From Leuconostocaceae bacterium ESL0723 (GTDB taxonomy: Bacteria > Bacillota > Bacilli > Lactobacillales > Lactobacillaceae), in assembly GCA_029392055.1 (NCBI GenBank), contig CP113928.1, positions 618,501 through 682,500 of the forward strand: a stretch of 64,000 nucleotides of DNA, written 5' to 3'. Every line of letters starts with the position of its first letter. Position 1 is the stretch's first letter. The notes under the pieces were generated by a model. The model did not search any database, was not told the DNA's origin, and saw only the letters and a program-made list of their open reading frames with translations. Below, in pieces: positions 1 to 7,789 of the stretch. Both the position numbers and the translations under genes were made by a program.

Positions 1-10
1 GAGGAAGGTC

Positions 11-1222
11 ATGACTAATTTTTACACAGATAAAAAGGTGCTGGTGGCGGTAACGGGCGGGATTGCGGCCTATAAAGCTACCAGTTTGGTTCGTTCCCTG
101 GTTAAGGATGGGGCCCAGGTTCGGGTGATGATGACTCTGGCTGCTCAGGAGTTTATCACGGCCAAAACCTTGGCTGTCCTGTCTGGCAACGAGGTGCTGA
201 CTGACCAGGTCTGGGGAAACCCGAGTCAGGCTGTGACCCACGTAGATTGGGCCCGTTGGGCTGATTTAATCCTGGTGGTGCCGGCGACAGCTAATGTTTT
301 GGCCAAGCTAGCGCATGGCTTAGCTGATGACGTGGTGACCACTACGCTTTTGGCTAGTCGGGCGCCTAAGGTAGTTGCCCCGGCCATGAACGATGGCATG
401 TGGGAAAATCTGGCTACCCAGCGTAATATTAAGCAGTTGATTGCTGACGGCGTCTTGGTTATCCAGCCCAATCAGGGACTTTTGGCTGAGGGCTATGCGG
501 CCGTCGGCCGGCTACCCGAACCTGAGGAGATTCTTAACCAGGCGGCGGTGCGCTTAATGGCTCGGCAAAATCCGCATTTGCAAGGTAAAAAGGTTCTAAT
601 CACCGCTGGGCCAACCCGGGAAACCATTGATCCCGTCCGGTACCTGACCAACCGCTCTTCGGGTAAAATGGGTTACGCCCTGGCCCAGGCGGCGGCTGAA
701 CTTGGTGCCGATGTGACCTTAATTACGACGGTTGCCCGGCCGCTTAGCTACGGGATTAACCGCATGATGGTGGCTGATGCTAGGCAAATGTTGGCAGCTG
801 TCGAGGAACATTTTCCCCAAGCCGATTACTTTATCAGTGCCGCCGCGGTGGCGGATTTCCGAGTGGCCAGCGCGAGCGACCACAAAATCAAGAAACAAGA
901 CCTGGGCAGTGGTGACTGGCAGCTATCCCTGGTAACCAATCCAGATATTTTGTCCTGGGCGGGCCACCATAAGCGACCTAATCAGGTTGTGGTGGGCTTT
1001 GCCGCTGAGACCGACGACTTACTAGCCAATGCCCAGAATAAGCTCCAACAAAAAGGAGCCGACCTCATAGTCGCTAATGACGTTGGCAATGCTAAGATTG
1101 GCTTTGATAGTGACGAGAATGCTGTGACGCTGTTAGCACCTAACCGTGAACCTCAGGTGATTAAAAGTCAGTCTAAGTTAGCCGTGGCCCGCTTAATCCT
1201 GGCCCGGTTGCCGGTCGACTAG
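11..1222 (+). CDS. coaBC: Bifunctional phosphopantothenoylcysteine decarboxylase / phosphopantothenate-cysteine ligase
   Basis: This cytoplasmic flavoenzyme makes 4'-phosphopantetheine for coenzyme A by joining cysteine to phosphopantothenate (CoaB) and decarboxylating the product (CoaC). At 403 residues it has the usual fusion length. The N-terminal CoaC half opens with the flavoprotein motif VTGGIAAYK, has the catalytic His in THVDWA (residue 77) and the PAMN motif near residue 125. The CoaB half starts near residue 190 with ITAGPTRE, followed by SSGKMG, SAAVADF and a KIKK lysine patch. The substrate-flap region reads EGYAAVGRLPEP, without the Cys found in the E. coli enzyme. GAGGAAGG just upstream supports the ATG. 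The gene ends about 20 bases before an extended -10 promoter for the next gene. Confidence 0.96.
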   Translation: MTNFYTDKKVLVAVTGGIAAYKATSLVRSLVKDGAQVRVMMTLAAQEFITAKTLAVLSGNEVLTDQVWGNPSQAVTHVDWARWADLILVVPATANVLAKLAHGLADDVVTTTLLASRAPKVVAPAMNDGMWENLATQRNIKQLIADGVLVIQPNQGLLAEGYAAVGRLPEPEEILNQAAVRLMARQNPHLQGKKVLITAGPTRETIDPVRYLTNRSSGKMGYALAQAAAELGADVTLITTVARPLSYGINRMMVADARQMLAAVEEHFPQADYFISAAAVADFRVASASDHKIKKQDLGSGDWQLSLVTNPDILSWAGHHKRPNQVVVGFAAETDDLLANAQNKLQQKGADLIVANDVGNAKIGFDSDENAVTLLAPNREPQVIKSQSKLAVARLILARLPVD

Positions 1223-1239
1223 TTTAAACTTAGTTTTTA

Positions 1240-1248
1240 TGCTAGAAT
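1240..1248 (+). promoter_or_regulatory. Extended -10 promoter of the DUF2187 gene
   Basis: TGCTAGAAT is an extended -10 element (TGn plus TAGAAT) 32 bases before the ATG at 1281. No good -35 is present, as is common for extended -10 promoters. The same TGn-TAnnAT arrangement recurs before yneF, tsf, pyrH, pyrD and the nucleoside deoxyribosyltransferase gene. Confidence 0.55.
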
Positions 1249-1280
1249 AGAACGACTATTAAGAGTTAATGGAGGCAGCA

Positions 1281-1541
1281 ATGGCTAAAGCAGATGAAGA
1301 AAATGCTTCAGGTTTTCATGTAGGAGATGTGCTCTTAGCACCCGCATACGGCAACCTCGACCAGCCCTTTACCGGTAAGGTGGAGAAGGTTTACGACAAT
1401 GCGCTCCTGGTTGAAATCATTGAAAATGCACCCGCTGATCAGGCTGCGGTCAATGAAATGAACCACCGGGCTGTAGTGCGGATGTCTGAAGTTGAAGTCA
1501 TCCAGGCGGCTCCTCAGCCTAAGGAAGAGGACGGCGAGTAA
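1281..1541 (+). CDS. DUF2187 (KOW-like) family protein
   Basis: This is an 86-residue protein of unknown function. The core (HVGDVLLAPAYG, then FTGKVEKVYDNALLVEI and a conserved N..VV block) matches the DUF2187/YkvS-type small beta-barrel pattern, which resembles KOW domains. The C-terminus is acidic and probably disordered. The start at 1281 is chosen because GGAGG lies 5 bases upstream; the in-frame ATG at 1269 precedes that ribosome-binding site. The stop codon lies at the edge of the argS T-box leader, so this gene and argS are probably on one transcript, at least in part. The family match is by pattern only. Confidence 0.7.
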   Translation: MAKADEENASGFHVGDVLLAPAYGNLDQPFTGKVEKVYDNALLVEIIENAPADQAAVNEMNHRAVVRMSEVEVIQAAPQPKEEDGE

Positions 1542-1718
1542 AGATGCTTAAACACTGTGGCCTAGCAAGTCCGTGTTGATGAGAGGCGGACCCTCAGTGT
1601 TAAGCGGCGCGTACTGGTCATGAACAAGTGATTAATTTTGAGTGGTTTCATCGAAACTATGAGAGTGGTACCGCGGGCAGGGCTCGTCTCTTGAGATAAT
1701 CATGGGGCGGCCCTTTTT
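1530..1718 (+). promoter_or_regulatory. T-box riboswitch leader of argS (arginine)
   Basis: The T-box core AGAGTGGTACCGCGG lies at 1662-1676. Stem III is GTTTC-ATC-GAAAC at 1645-1657. A long Stem I arm pairs 1546-1557 with 1595-1605 (CAGTGTTAAGC). On the 3' side of that stem lies GGCGCGTA at 1606-1613, where CGT followed by A (1610-1613), or CGC, is a candidate arginine specifier. The intrinsic terminator pairs AGGGC-T-CGTCTC (1679-1690) with GGGGCGGCCCT (1704-1714) and runs into five T. When uncharged tRNA-Arg binds, the antiterminator should form and argS should be transcribed. The 5' boundary is uncertain and may reach into the preceding coding region. Confidence 0.88.
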
Positions 1719-1732
1719 ATTTTAAATTACAG

Positions 1733-1738
1733 TATAAT
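1733..1738 (+). promoter_or_regulatory. Candidate second promoter between T-box terminator and argS
   Basis: A perfect TATAAT lies after the T-box terminator and 35 bases before the argS ATG, but no convincing -35 is found. If active, it would give T-box-independent basal expression. Weak evidence. Confidence 0.3.
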
Positions 1739-1772
1739 GACCTTGTTTTAGGTGTTGAAAGGAAAGACAGGA

Positions 1773-3464
1773 ATGGTTGAAAATCCAGCAGTTGTTGCAG
1801 CCTTGGCTGCCGTTATCCCGGACTTGAGCCCGGCTGAAATCCAAGATAAGTTAGAAGAGCCCAAGAGCAGTAACCTGGGGGATGTTGCCTTTCCAGCCTT
1901 TAGCCTGGCTAAGATTATGCACCAGTCACCGGTCCAAATTGCCGCTAAATTAGCTGATGACATTGATCAGACTGGTTTTGAAAAGGTGGTTGCGACTGGC
2001 CCTTACCTGAATTTCTTTTTGGATAAGGTGGCTACTTCGGCCTCAGTGTTGACCACCATCTTAGGTCAACAGGAACACTATGGTGACCAAACTGGCCCCA
2101 AGCGGGGCAATGTCACCATCGACATGTCCTCACCTAACATCGCTAAGCCAATGTCCATGGGCCATCTGCGCTCAACCGTGATTGGTAATTCGTTGGCTAA
2201 TATTGCCGCTAAAAATGACTACCAGCCTATTAAAATCAACCACCTTGGTGACTGGGGAACCCAGTTTGGTAAGTTGATTTATGCCTACAAGACCTGGGGT
2301 AGTGAGGACGAAGTCAAGGCTAATCCAATTGACACCCTGCTGAAGTACTACGTCGAGTTCCACGAACGGGCCGAAAAGGACGATAGCCTCAATGATGAGG
2401 GTCGTAAGTGGTTCAAGAAGCTTGAAGATGGTGATGAAGAGGCCCTGCGGCTGTGGCGCTGGTTCCGCGAAGCTTCTCTGCAGGAGTTTACCGAAATTTA
2501 TGACCGCCTGGGCATTACCTTTGATTCATATAATGGTGAGGCCTTCTATAATGACAAGATGGATGGCGTGGTTGACCAGCTGGCTGATAAGGGCCTGCTC
2601 GTTAAGTCCCAGGGGGCCGAGATTGTTGACCTTTCATCGGTTAACGAAAATCTGACCCCAGCCATGATTAAGCGTTCTGACGGGGCGACCCTGTACATGA
2701 CCCGGGACTTGGCCGCTGCTATTTACCGTAAGGAAACTTACAACTTTGTGAAGTCCTTGTACGTCGTTGGTGGCGAACAGCGGGAGCACTTTGTCCAGCT
2801 CAAGGCAGTTTTGTCCCTGATGGGTTATGACTGGGCCGATGATATTGAACACATCGCCTTTGGTCTGATTACCTTCAACGGCAAGAAGATGTCAACCCGT
2901 AAGGGAGATGTGGTCCTCCTAAAAGACGTCTTAGACGACGCCCACCAATTGGCCCTGGCCCAGATTCAAGAAAAGAATCCAACTCTGACCAACCAGGACT
3001 TGGTCGCCGAACAGGTTGGGGCGGGCGCAGTTGTCTTCCATGATTTGATGAACGACCGGACTAACAACTTCGACTTTAACTTGGAAGAAGTGGTCCGCTT
3101 TGAAGGGGACACCGGCCCTTACGTGCAATACACTAACGCCCGGGCCCAGTCAATCCTGCGCAAGGCCGAGCGAGCCGTTCAGCCTGATGACACCCAGCTC
3201 GATGATCCGGCTACCTGGGAAATTGTTAGTGCCTTAAGCCAGTTCCCAGCCACGGTTAGCCGGGCTTGGGAACGGCGGGAACCCAGTGTGATTGCTAAGT
3301 ATGCCCTATCCCTGGCGCGATCCTTTAACAAGTACTATGCTAATTCCAAGATTTTAGTTGACGATGACCAGTTAAACGCGCGCTTGTCCCTGGTGGCGGC
3401 CGTTTCCCAGGTTTTGACCGAAGCCCTACGTTTGCTCGGCGTGGAAGCACCGAAGGAAATGTAA
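1773..3464 (+). CDS. argS: Arginyl-tRNA synthetase
   Basis: This class I aminoacyl-tRNA synthetase charges tRNA-Arg with arginine. The 563-residue product has the N-terminal ArgRS additional domain, the HIGH-type signature SMGHLRS near residue 130, a KMSK-type motif KMSTRKGD near residue 372, and the C-terminal anticodon-binding DALR domain ending RLLGVEAPKEM. The ATG at 1773 follows AGGA and gives the expected N-terminus MVENPAVVAAL. An upstream in-frame GTG at 1752 lies before the ribosome-binding site and is not favoured. The gene is controlled by the T-box just upstream and is probably co-transcribed with the penicillin-binding protein gene 33 bases downstream. Confidence 0.97.
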   Translation: MVENPAVVAALAAVIPDLSPAEIQDKLEEPKSSNLGDVAFPAFSLAKIMHQSPVQIAAKLADDIDQTGFEKVVATGPYLNFFLDKVATSASVLTTILGQQEHYGDQTGPKRGNVTIDMSSPNIAKPMSMGHLRSTVIGNSLANIAAKNDYQPIKINHLGDWGTQFGKLIYAYKTWGSEDEVKANPIDTLLKYYVEFHERAEKDDSLNDEGRKWFKKLEDGDEEALRLWRWFREASLQEFTEIYDRLGITFDSYNGEAFYNDKMDGVVDQLADKGLLVKSQGAEIVDLSSVNENLTPAMIKRSDGATLYMTRDLAAAIYRKETYNFVKSLYVVGGEQREHFVQLKAVLSLMGYDWADDIEHIAFGLITFNGKKMSTRKGDVVLLKDVLDDAHQLALAQIQEKNPTLTNQDLVAEQVGAGAVVFHDLMNDRTNNFDFNLEEVVRFEGDTGPYVQYTNARAQSILRKAERAVQPDDTQLDDPATWEIVSALSQFPATVSRAWERREPSVIAKYALSLARSFNKYYANSKILVDDDQLNARLSLVAAVSQVLTEALRLLGVEAPKEM

Positions 3465-3497
3465 GTACTAATGGGCAGTTAATTGTAGGGAGACCCT

Positions 3498-5579
3498 ATG
3501 AATTTTTTTAAGCAAGTAAGGGCGTCTAAGACCTGGCAGTCGATGGCTGCCGTCTGGAATCGCTGGCAGCTTGGCCGCCTGTTAATTGTTAGTTTTTTGG
3601 CCCTCTTTTTCTTAAGTAGTGCCTATCTGGTCGGGGTGGCGAAGACCGCCCACGTCCGCAATTTGCAGGCCTCCTTATCCCAAACGACTAACATCTACGA
3701 TAACAATAACCAACAGGCTGGTCAGCTCTACTCTCAAAAGGGGACTTACGTTAAGTACGACCAGATTTCACCCAACATGCGCGACGCCGTCCTATCGATT
3801 GAGGACCGTAATTTTTACCACGAACATGGTTTCTCAGTGAAAGGGCTGGCCCGCGCGGCCTATCTTTTGGTTAAAAACCGCCTGACTGGGTCCAAGGTGA
3901 TTTCTGGGGGTGGCTCGACCATTACCCAGCAGCTGGTTAAAAATGCCTACCTCAACCAGGAGCAAACCTTTAGCCGAAAGGCCAAGGAAATCTTCCTGGC
4001 CATGCAGGTTGAGCAGGTTTACAGCAAAAATCAGATTCTAACCATGTACTTAAACAATGCCTGGTTTGGTAACGGGGTCTGGGGGGTTGAAGATGCTTCC
4101 CAAAAGTACTTTGGTGTCCATGCCAGTGACCTGACTACGGCCCAGGCAGCGACCTTGGCTGGGATGTTGACCAACCCGAGTGGCTTTAACCCAATTGATC
4201 ACCCCGACCGGTCGAAATTACGGCGCGACTTGGTCTTGCAGACCATGGTTGCTAATAAGAAATTGAGCCAGTCGGATGCCCAAGCGGCCATTAACAGTCC
4301 GATTGTCCTCAACGATACCTATTCCGGTAGCGAGGGTTACCGCTACCCTTGGTTCTTTGATGCGGTGATTAACGAAGCTGTCAATAAGTATGGCTTGGAT
4401 GAAAAGGCCATCATGAACGGTGGTTACAAGATTTACACCACCCTGAATCAAAAGGACCAGGATAACCTGCAAAAGGACTATCTCAATAACAGCCTCTTTG
4501 GTAATCAAAATAGCGCCCAGGCGGCCACGGTCGTCTTGAATGCCCAAGATGGTGGCGTCCGCGCCGTGATTGGTGGCCGGGAGACCCAGCACACCTTCCG
4601 TGGCTTTAACCGGGCGACTCAGGCCAGCCTGCAGCCCGGATCGATTATCAAACCAATCGTGGTTTATGCGCCGGCCTTATCCAGTGGTTATACGATTAAT
4701 TCCAAGTTGCCTAACCACCGTCTGACCTTTGGGACGAATGGCTACTCGCCAAGCAATGCCTTAAACATTGAAACTGGGGATGTGACCATGTATCAGGCCC
4801 TGGAGCACTCCTATAATATTCCGGCCGTTTACCTGCTAAATAAGATGGGCATTAACACCGGTTACCAGAGTGCTTTGAAGTTCGGCCTGCCCGTTACTGA
4901 CCAGGATAAGACTTTGTCCTTGGCCCTGGGTGGTTTGACCAAGGGCGTTTCGCCCCAGCAAATGGCCCAGGCCTACACGGCCTTTGCCAATAACGGGACG
5001 ATGAGCCAGGCCCACTATATCAATAAGATTGTTGATGCCAGCGGAAACGTGGTCGTTAGCAAGCCGGATTACCAGCAAAAGCAGGTGATTTCTAGCAAGG
5101 TGGCCGATAATATGACCCGGATGATGCTGGGTACTTATACGAACGGTACCGGTGCCGGGGCAGCGCCGTCTGGCTTTACCATTGCTGGTAAGACCGGAAC
5201 GACCGAAAACCCTAATGATCCCAATAACGCCAACTCGTCCAAGGATTCCTGGGCAGTTGCTTATACCAAGGATGTTGTCCAAGTTTCTTGGATGGGTCTG
5301 GAAGGTAACGATACCGGTTCCTTGCCACTGGGCTTGATGGGTACGATTGGACCGCTGGTGAAGGCCTCAATGGGTCAGATTTTACCTAACACTAGTGAGC
5401 AGAACTTCACCGTTACCAATCCCAACCAGCCGGCCGATAATCAGACGACTGGCAATGGTAACAACAATGGCTCTAACTGGTTAGATAATGCTGGTAAAAC
5501 CATTAACGATGGGATTGATAAAACGGTTGATGGGGCTGGTAAAGTATGGGATACTATCAGGAGTTGGTTCAATAATTAG
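3498..5579 (+). CDS. Class A penicillin-binding protein (transglycosylase/transpeptidase)
   Basis: This bifunctional peptidoglycan synthase is anchored by an N-terminal membrane helix (about residues 25-46). The GT51 glycosyltransferase domain carries the catalytic EDRNFYHEHG motif near residue 100 and GGSTITQQ. The transpeptidase domain has the nucleophile motif SIIK (about residue 382), SYN (about 437) and KTGT (about 564). At 693 residues it is of PBP1A/PonA type. The C-terminal tail after about residue 640 is rich in Asn, Gly and Asp and looks flexible. The ATG follows AGGGAGA. It lies downstream of argS with no terminator between. Confidence 0.93.
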   Translation: MNFFKQVRASKTWQSMAAVWNRWQLGRLLIVSFLALFFLSSAYLVGVAKTAHVRNLQASLSQTTNIYDNNNQQAGQLYSQKGTYVKYDQISPNMRDAVLSIEDRNFYHEHGFSVKGLARAAYLLVKNRLTGSKVISGGGSTITQQLVKNAYLNQEQTFSRKAKEIFLAMQVEQVYSKNQILTMYLNNAWFGNGVWGVEDASQKYFGVHASDLTTAQAATLAGMLTNPSGFNPIDHPDRSKLRRDLVLQTMVANKKLSQSDAQAAINSPIVLNDTYSGSEGYRYPWFFDAVINEAVNKYGLDEKAIMNGGYKIYTTLNQKDQDNLQKDYLNNSLFGNQNSAQAATVVLNAQDGGVRAVIGGRETQHTFRGFNRATQASLQPGSIIKPIVVYAPALSSGYTINSKLPNHRLTFGTNGYSPSNALNIETGDVTMYQALEHSYNIPAVYLLNKMGINTGYQSALKFGLPVTDQDKTLSLALGGLTKGVSPQQMAQAYTAFANNGTMSQAHYINKIVDASGNVVVSKPDYQQKQVISSKVADNMTRMMLGTYTNGTGAGAAPSGFTIAGKTGTTENPNDPNNANSSKDSWAVAYTKDVVQVSWMGLEGNDTGSLPLGLMGTIGPLVKASMGQILPNTSEQNFTVTNPNQPADNQTTGNGNNNGSNWLDNAGKTINDGIDKTVDGAGKVWDTIRSWFNN

Positions 5580-5630
5580 AACCTGATTAGTAACCGTGTA
5601 ACCCTAGAATGAATGCAAAAAGGAAGTACC

Positions 5631-5981
5631 ATGACCGTTAATATTTACGATAATGCTAATGAAATGGCTAACGTTTTGACTGAAACTGACCAGTACATTG
5701 CCTGGCAGAATGCCTTTGGTGCCGTCCAAGACGACCAGGAAGCCAAGGACCTCTTTGCCCAGTTTCAAAAAATTCAGGCCACGGTTCAGCAGTTGATGCA
5801 GGCCCAGCAAACCCCTAAGCCTGAGCAGGAAAAGGAATGGGACGCTGTCGCTAAGGACGTGCAGTCTAACGAATTAATTAAGAACCTGATGACGGCTGAG
5901 CAGAACTTGAACGGGCTCTTGGGTGAACTCAATGAAATCGTAACTAAGCCTATTTCTCAGGCTTACGCTGATGCTCAGTAA
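5631..5981 (+). CDS. YlbF/YheA (UPF0342) family protein
   Basis: This small, largely helical protein of 116 residues matches the UPF0342/YheA branch of the YlbF family. In B. subtilis the YlbF-YmcA-YaaT group works with RNase Y, but the role of this branch is not established. Pattern features are the N-terminal IYDNANEMANVL segment, the helix EAKDLFAQFQKIQ and a conserved PISQAY-like tail. The ATG at 5631 is preceded by AAAGGAAG; the ATG at 5613 in the same frame lies upstream of that site and is rejected. A strong terminator follows. Confidence 0.82.
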   Translation: MTVNIYDNANEMANVLTETDQYIAWQNAFGAVQDDQEAKDLFAQFQKIQATVQQLMQAQQTPKPEQEKEWDAVAKDVQSNELIKNLMTAEQNLNGLLGELNEIVTKPISQAYADAQ

Positions 5982-5991
5982 GGTTAGTGAT

Positions 5992-6020
5992 AAAAAGCAA
6001 TTCTTTGGAATTGCTTTTTT
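5992..6020 (+). terminator. Rho-independent terminator
   Basis: AAAAAGCAATTC-TTTG-GAATTGCTTTTTT is a perfect stem with a four-base loop and a T-run, placed between the YlbF-family gene and lepB. Confidence 0.92.
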
Positions 6021-6038
6021 GCTTTGTAGGAGGCCCTG

Positions 6039-6683
6039 GTGTCACGATTCAGTGAGCTAAAAATCAAAGATTCTTTTTGGCTGGGACGGGTGTTGCCCAC
6101 TGTTTTAGTGGCCCTGATTTTAGGTCTTTTAGTGCACTTTTTCTTGTTTAGTGGCGGCGTTGTACGAGGTTCGGCCATGCAGCCGAATTTAAAAGCTGGT
6201 CAGTACGTCTGGATTAACCGGGTCAGTAAGGTGGAGCGGGGTGACGTGATCGCCTTTAAGGGCTCGGTCGTCGATCCCCGGCATGCCCACGCCGGTCAGT
6301 ATGTCCAGCGGGTAATTGCAGTTGGTGGTGATACGGTTAAGTTCCAGGATGGTCAGCTTTACGTTAATGGTCATCGGGTTAGGCAGGAAGCCATTGCTGA
6401 TGACCAGAAAGGGCCCGGCACTGCTCTTGGGTTTGGTGACAGCTGGGATTTGCAATCCTTATCGGCTAGCAAGCTCTGGAAAAAGGGGGACCGCAACCAA
6501 AAACGGGTTCCCAAGGGTGCCTACTTTGTTCTTGGGGATGACCGCAGCCAGGCCAATGACAGCCGCTACTTTGGCTTTGTCAGTCAAAAAGCGGTCTTAG
6601 GTCGGGTGACGCTGCCTGCCTGGGCTGGTACCGGTCAACAGCGTCAGGCCGTTAATGACGGCCGTCAGCAGTATTGGGCTTAA
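6039..6683 (+). CDS. lepB: Signal peptidase I family protein lacking the catalytic lysine
   Basis: This 214-residue protein has one N-terminal membrane helix (about residues 17-37) and the S26 signal peptidase fold. Box B is RGSAMQPNLKAG with the expected nucleophile Ser45. Box E, GDDRSQANDSRYFG, is conserved. Box D normally reads YVKRV.G.PGD with the general-base Lys; here it reads YVQRVIAVGGD, so residue 90 is Gln (codon CAG at 6306-6308) and the usual Pro is Gly. By the known Ser/Lys mechanism the enzyme should be inactive or altered. The start is GTG at 6039 with AGGAGG 6 bases upstream. Another, canonical signal peptidase would be expected elsewhere in the genome. Confidence 0.85.
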   Translation: MSRFSELKIKDSFWLGRVLPTVLVALILGLLVHFFLFSGGVVRGSAMQPNLKAGQYVWINRVSKVERGDVIAFKGSVVDPRHAHAGQYVQRVIAVGGDTVKFQDGQLYVNGHRVRQEAIADDQKGPGTALGFGDSWDLQSLSASKLWKKGDRNQKRVPKGAYFVLGDDRSQANDSRYFGFVSQKAVLGRVTLPAWAGTGQQRQAVNDGRQQYWA

Positions 6684-6686
6684 CAG

Positions 6687-6715
6687 TTGTGCAAAGGGAC
6701 CTTTAATGATATATT
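6687..6715 (+). promoter_or_regulatory. pyr operon promoter
   Basis: -35 TTGTGC (6687-6692) and -10 TATATT (6710-6715) have a 17-base spacer. Transcription would start near 6722, leaving a leader of about 155 bases that contains the attenuator. Confidence 0.7.
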
Positions 6716-6733
6716 GTAAGCAATCAATTGAAC

Positions 6734-6867
6734 ACCTTTAATCAGGTCCTGTGAGGCCTGCAAGGTTTCATAAACTTTTTCCAAGTAGGGGTGGGGACTA
6801 TCCACTTTCTCGGGCTAATTTTTTATGAAAGCCAGGCAGGTCGGTCGTGATTTGCCTGGCTTTTTGT
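6734..6867 (+). promoter_or_regulatory. PyrR-type attenuator of the pyr operon
   Basis: Three mutually exclusive structures are visible. The PyrR-binding hairpin pairs ACCTT/AAGGT and CAGG/CCTG around TCCTGTGAGG (6734-6766). The antiterminator pairs GGTTTCATAAA (6764-6774) with TTTATGAAAGCC (6822-6833). The terminator pairs AGCCAGGCA (6830-6838) with TGCCTGGCT (6853-6861) and ends in a T-run. UMP-bound PyrR should stabilise the first hairpin, block the antiterminator and allow termination. pyrR is not in the window. Confidence 0.88.
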
Positions 6868-6879
6868 TTGGAGAAGATG

Positions 6880-7782
6880 ATGCCCGATTTTCTAAATATT
6901 AATGAATTGGACCTACCACTAATTGAGCGCTTGATTAACCGCAGCCTGGCGCTAAAACAGGGGGCTAAATCCACTAGTCGCCACCTGGCCGCCGCTAATC
7001 TGTTCTTTGAAAATTCAACCCGGACCCACTCTAGCTTCCAAATGGCAGAAAACAAGTTAGGCTGGTCCCAGATTTTAATCGACCCCCAGGCTAGTTCGAT
7101 GGCCAAGGGTGAGAGCCTACTGGATACCTTAAAGACCTTAAAAGCCATTGGCGTGGACGTCGCGGTGGTTCGCCACCAGCAAGCCGACTGGTACCAGGAC
7201 ATGGTTCAAAATAAGGGCTACCCAGTGCCCCACCTGGTCAATGCCGGCGATGGCAACGGTCAGCATCCTTCCCAAAGTCTTTTAGACCTGGTCACGATTT
7301 ACCAGGAATTTGGGCACTTTGCCGGATTAAACATTCGCATTACTGGTGATCTCAGACATTCGCGGGTAGCCCGTTCCAATGCTGAAATCCTTAACCGGTT
7401 AGGCGCCCGCCTAACCTTTGTGGCACCGCCACAATGGCGGGCACCCTGGTTTGACCAGTACGGCCACTATGCTGAATTAGATGATGATTTGAATCAGCAG
7501 GACGTAGTTATGTTTTTGCGGGTTCAGCATGAGCGCATTACCCAGCGGGAAAATCAGAACTTTTCAGTCCTGGACTACCACCAGCATTATGGGCTGACGC
7601 CCGCACGCTACCAAGAGCTTAAACCCAGTGCGATTATCATGCACCCAGCCCCGGTTAACCGGGATGTTGAAATTGCTAGCGATTTGGTGGAAGCACCTAA
7701 ATCCCGGATTTTTCGACAGATGGAAAACGGGGTTTATGCCCGGATGGCAATTTTAGAATATGTGACGGCTGAGAGCCGGTAA
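6880..7782 (+). CDS. pyrB: Aspartate carbamoyltransferase catalytic subunit
   Basis: The enzyme joins carbamoyl phosphate to aspartate to give carbamoyl-aspartate, the first committed step of UMP synthesis. The 301-residue length is normal for a Gram-positive catalytic chain. Visible motifs include the carbamoyl-phosphate loop FENSTRTHSSF, a HPSQSLLDL segment, GDLRHSRVARSN and HPAPVNRD. It is the first gene after the attenuator. ATG codons at 6877 and 6880 are both close to GGAG; 6880 has the better spacing. The gap to pyrC is 7 bases. Confidence 0.97.
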   Translation: MPDFLNINELDLPLIERLINRSLALKQGAKSTSRHLAAANLFFENSTRTHSSFQMAENKLGWSQILIDPQASSMAKGESLLDTLKTLKAIGVDVAVVRHQQADWYQDMVQNKGYPVPHLVNAGDGNGQHPSQSLLDLVTIYQEFGHFAGLNIRITGDLRHSRVARSNAEILNRLGARLTFVAPPQWRAPWFDQYGHYAELDDDLNQQDVVMFLRVQHERITQRENQNFSVLDYHQHYGLTPARYQELKPSAIIMHPAPVNRDVEIASDLVEAPKSRIFRQMENGVYARMAILEYVTAESR

Positions 7783-7789
7783 GGAGAAG

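Noticed and set aside
4836-5282. 148-codon open frame antisense to the penicillin-binding protein gene
   Set aside because: Shadow of the transpeptidase domain coding sequence.
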